Positions 63,313 to 64,000 of a DNA stretch of 64,000 bases are shown here, piece by piece. How positions within the stretch are numbered: position 1 is the stretch's first letter; each line of letters begins with the position of its first letter. Under the pieces are notes generated by a model. It worked only from the letters and a program-made list of their open reading frames with translations, did no database searches and was not told where the DNA came from. The position numbers and the translations under genes were made by a program. The DNA is from Mactromeris polynyma (taxonomy: Eukaryota; Mollusca; Bivalvia; Venerida; Mactridae), in assembly GCA_032209605.1 (NCBI GenBank), contig JASFXZ010000005.1:18590860-18654859 (forward strand), given 5' to 3'.

Positions 63313-64000
63313 CGTCATTTCTGTGTAAAATTAACTTAGATAAAGTTGATTAAGGTTAACTTCACTTTGGAGGAAGTACGGGGCAAATTTTTATATCCAT
63401 GAGAAGAAATTATTTACAGAAAGTTTGTAATGGACAGATGGCACAGCATGATCAAAATAGATTTGACTTGAACTCATTGTGTTAATTAATACTAAATCTA
63501 TGTGATGCTATTTTGTTATATCACAATTCAAATTTACCAGTAAAGGTAAAATAACACATACATGTGAACTCTCTCAATTTCCAAGGGCCACTCACACTCT
63601 CCTGGCATGGAGCCGCGATCTCCCGATTTTCAAAGAAACATCGTAAAATTTTGTTATGGGGTATTTTTTAGTTCATTCCCGACTGGTTTGTCTGGTTTCG
63701 CTGAAATTACTTGTCAAAATGATAACCGAGAGTGCCAAAATCAAGATTCCAGTCTGAAAATCGTCTATACCACGTTTTTGCGGTTATATAGACACTTCCA
63801 ATCTTTCCTATGGTAGTTTCCTTCTCTTAAACAGAACATTGATTGGAATACTACATGTATACCTGTATAGTGAAGAAAACATTCATTGACTTTCTAATAA
63901 AAGAAACAATAGCATACTAACAGCTGTGACCTTATAAGCTGAGATGGACACAGCTTGCAGGCTTTTAAAAGACCCATATAACAGTACGAAGGATGTACTC

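Larger units (their letters stand above)
55163..64000 (-). other. SYT7: Upstream Syt7 intron, continuing beyond the window
   Basis: Sequence 5' of the first recognised exon. I looked on the minus strand for a hydrophobic exon ending with two bases of a codon before GT and found none. It contains SINE S1, a strong hairpin, a GCTC-type element, a Tc1 transposon and a tRNA-like pseudogene. Nothing was recognised in 55200-56270, 57660-58790, 59200-60500 and 62000-63220. Confidence 0.7.

Noticed and set aside
63607..63816. A 69-codon plus-strand ORF
   Set aside because: No motif, no splice context and no second copy; AT-rich chance ORF is the simplest explanation.

Overview
The window is eukaryotic, AT-rich and intron-dominated, most likely from a bivalve mollusc. 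The evidence is a lophotrochozoan-looking synaptotagmin-7 gene split by long introns, several tRNA-derived SINEs, a Tc1-type transposon, and interspersed repeats with GCTCACC...GGTGAGC ends. I recall such repeats from oyster, scallop and mussel sequence but could not check this. No prokaryotic, viral or CRISPR features are present.

The one gene I can defend is on the minus strand: synaptotagmin-7-like, five coding exons at 55162-55036, 51640-51265, 25176-25007, 16929-16815 and 4800-4496. All splice sites are GT/AG and the phases join exactly: 1,093 nt, 363 whole residues plus stop. They encode part of the linker, complete C2A and C2B domains and the C-terminal WHxL motif. The N-terminus and transmembrane exon were not found and probably lie beyond 64000. 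No second gene is supported; other ORFs are short, repeat-derived, or broken where a second copy exists.

Layout: 1-4495 is downstream of the Syt7 stop (3' UTR plus flank, small repeats). The 12-kb intron at 4801-16814 has a 39-bp array, a 100-bp array rich in CCAAT boxes, a SINE, GCTCACC elements and a 2.1-kb array of 107-bp units. The 8-kb intron at 16930-25006 has a 17-bp array, two SINE/GCTCACC copies, two foldback hairpins and a 21-bp array. The 26-kb intron at 25177-51264 has a 2.4-kb array of 34-bp units, then a tandem duplication: about 3.7 kb of unique DNA plus a 42-bp minisatellite, repeated as about 4.0 kb plus a 3.1-kb array of the same 42-bp family. The 3.4-kb intron at 51641-55035 and the region upstream of 55162 hold interspersed repeats, a SINE, a strong hairpin and a Tc1 element with perfect inverted repeats but two frameshifts.

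The main story is repeat birth inside the introns of one neuronal/secretory gene. At least nine tandem arrays total about 9.8 kb. Two have a visible probable seed: the 42-bp units carry a tRNA A-box/D-arm-like segment, and the 17-bp units copy the end of a dispersed repeat. The tandem duplication records array divergence against flanks that remain roughly 97% identical over the stretch I compared by eye.
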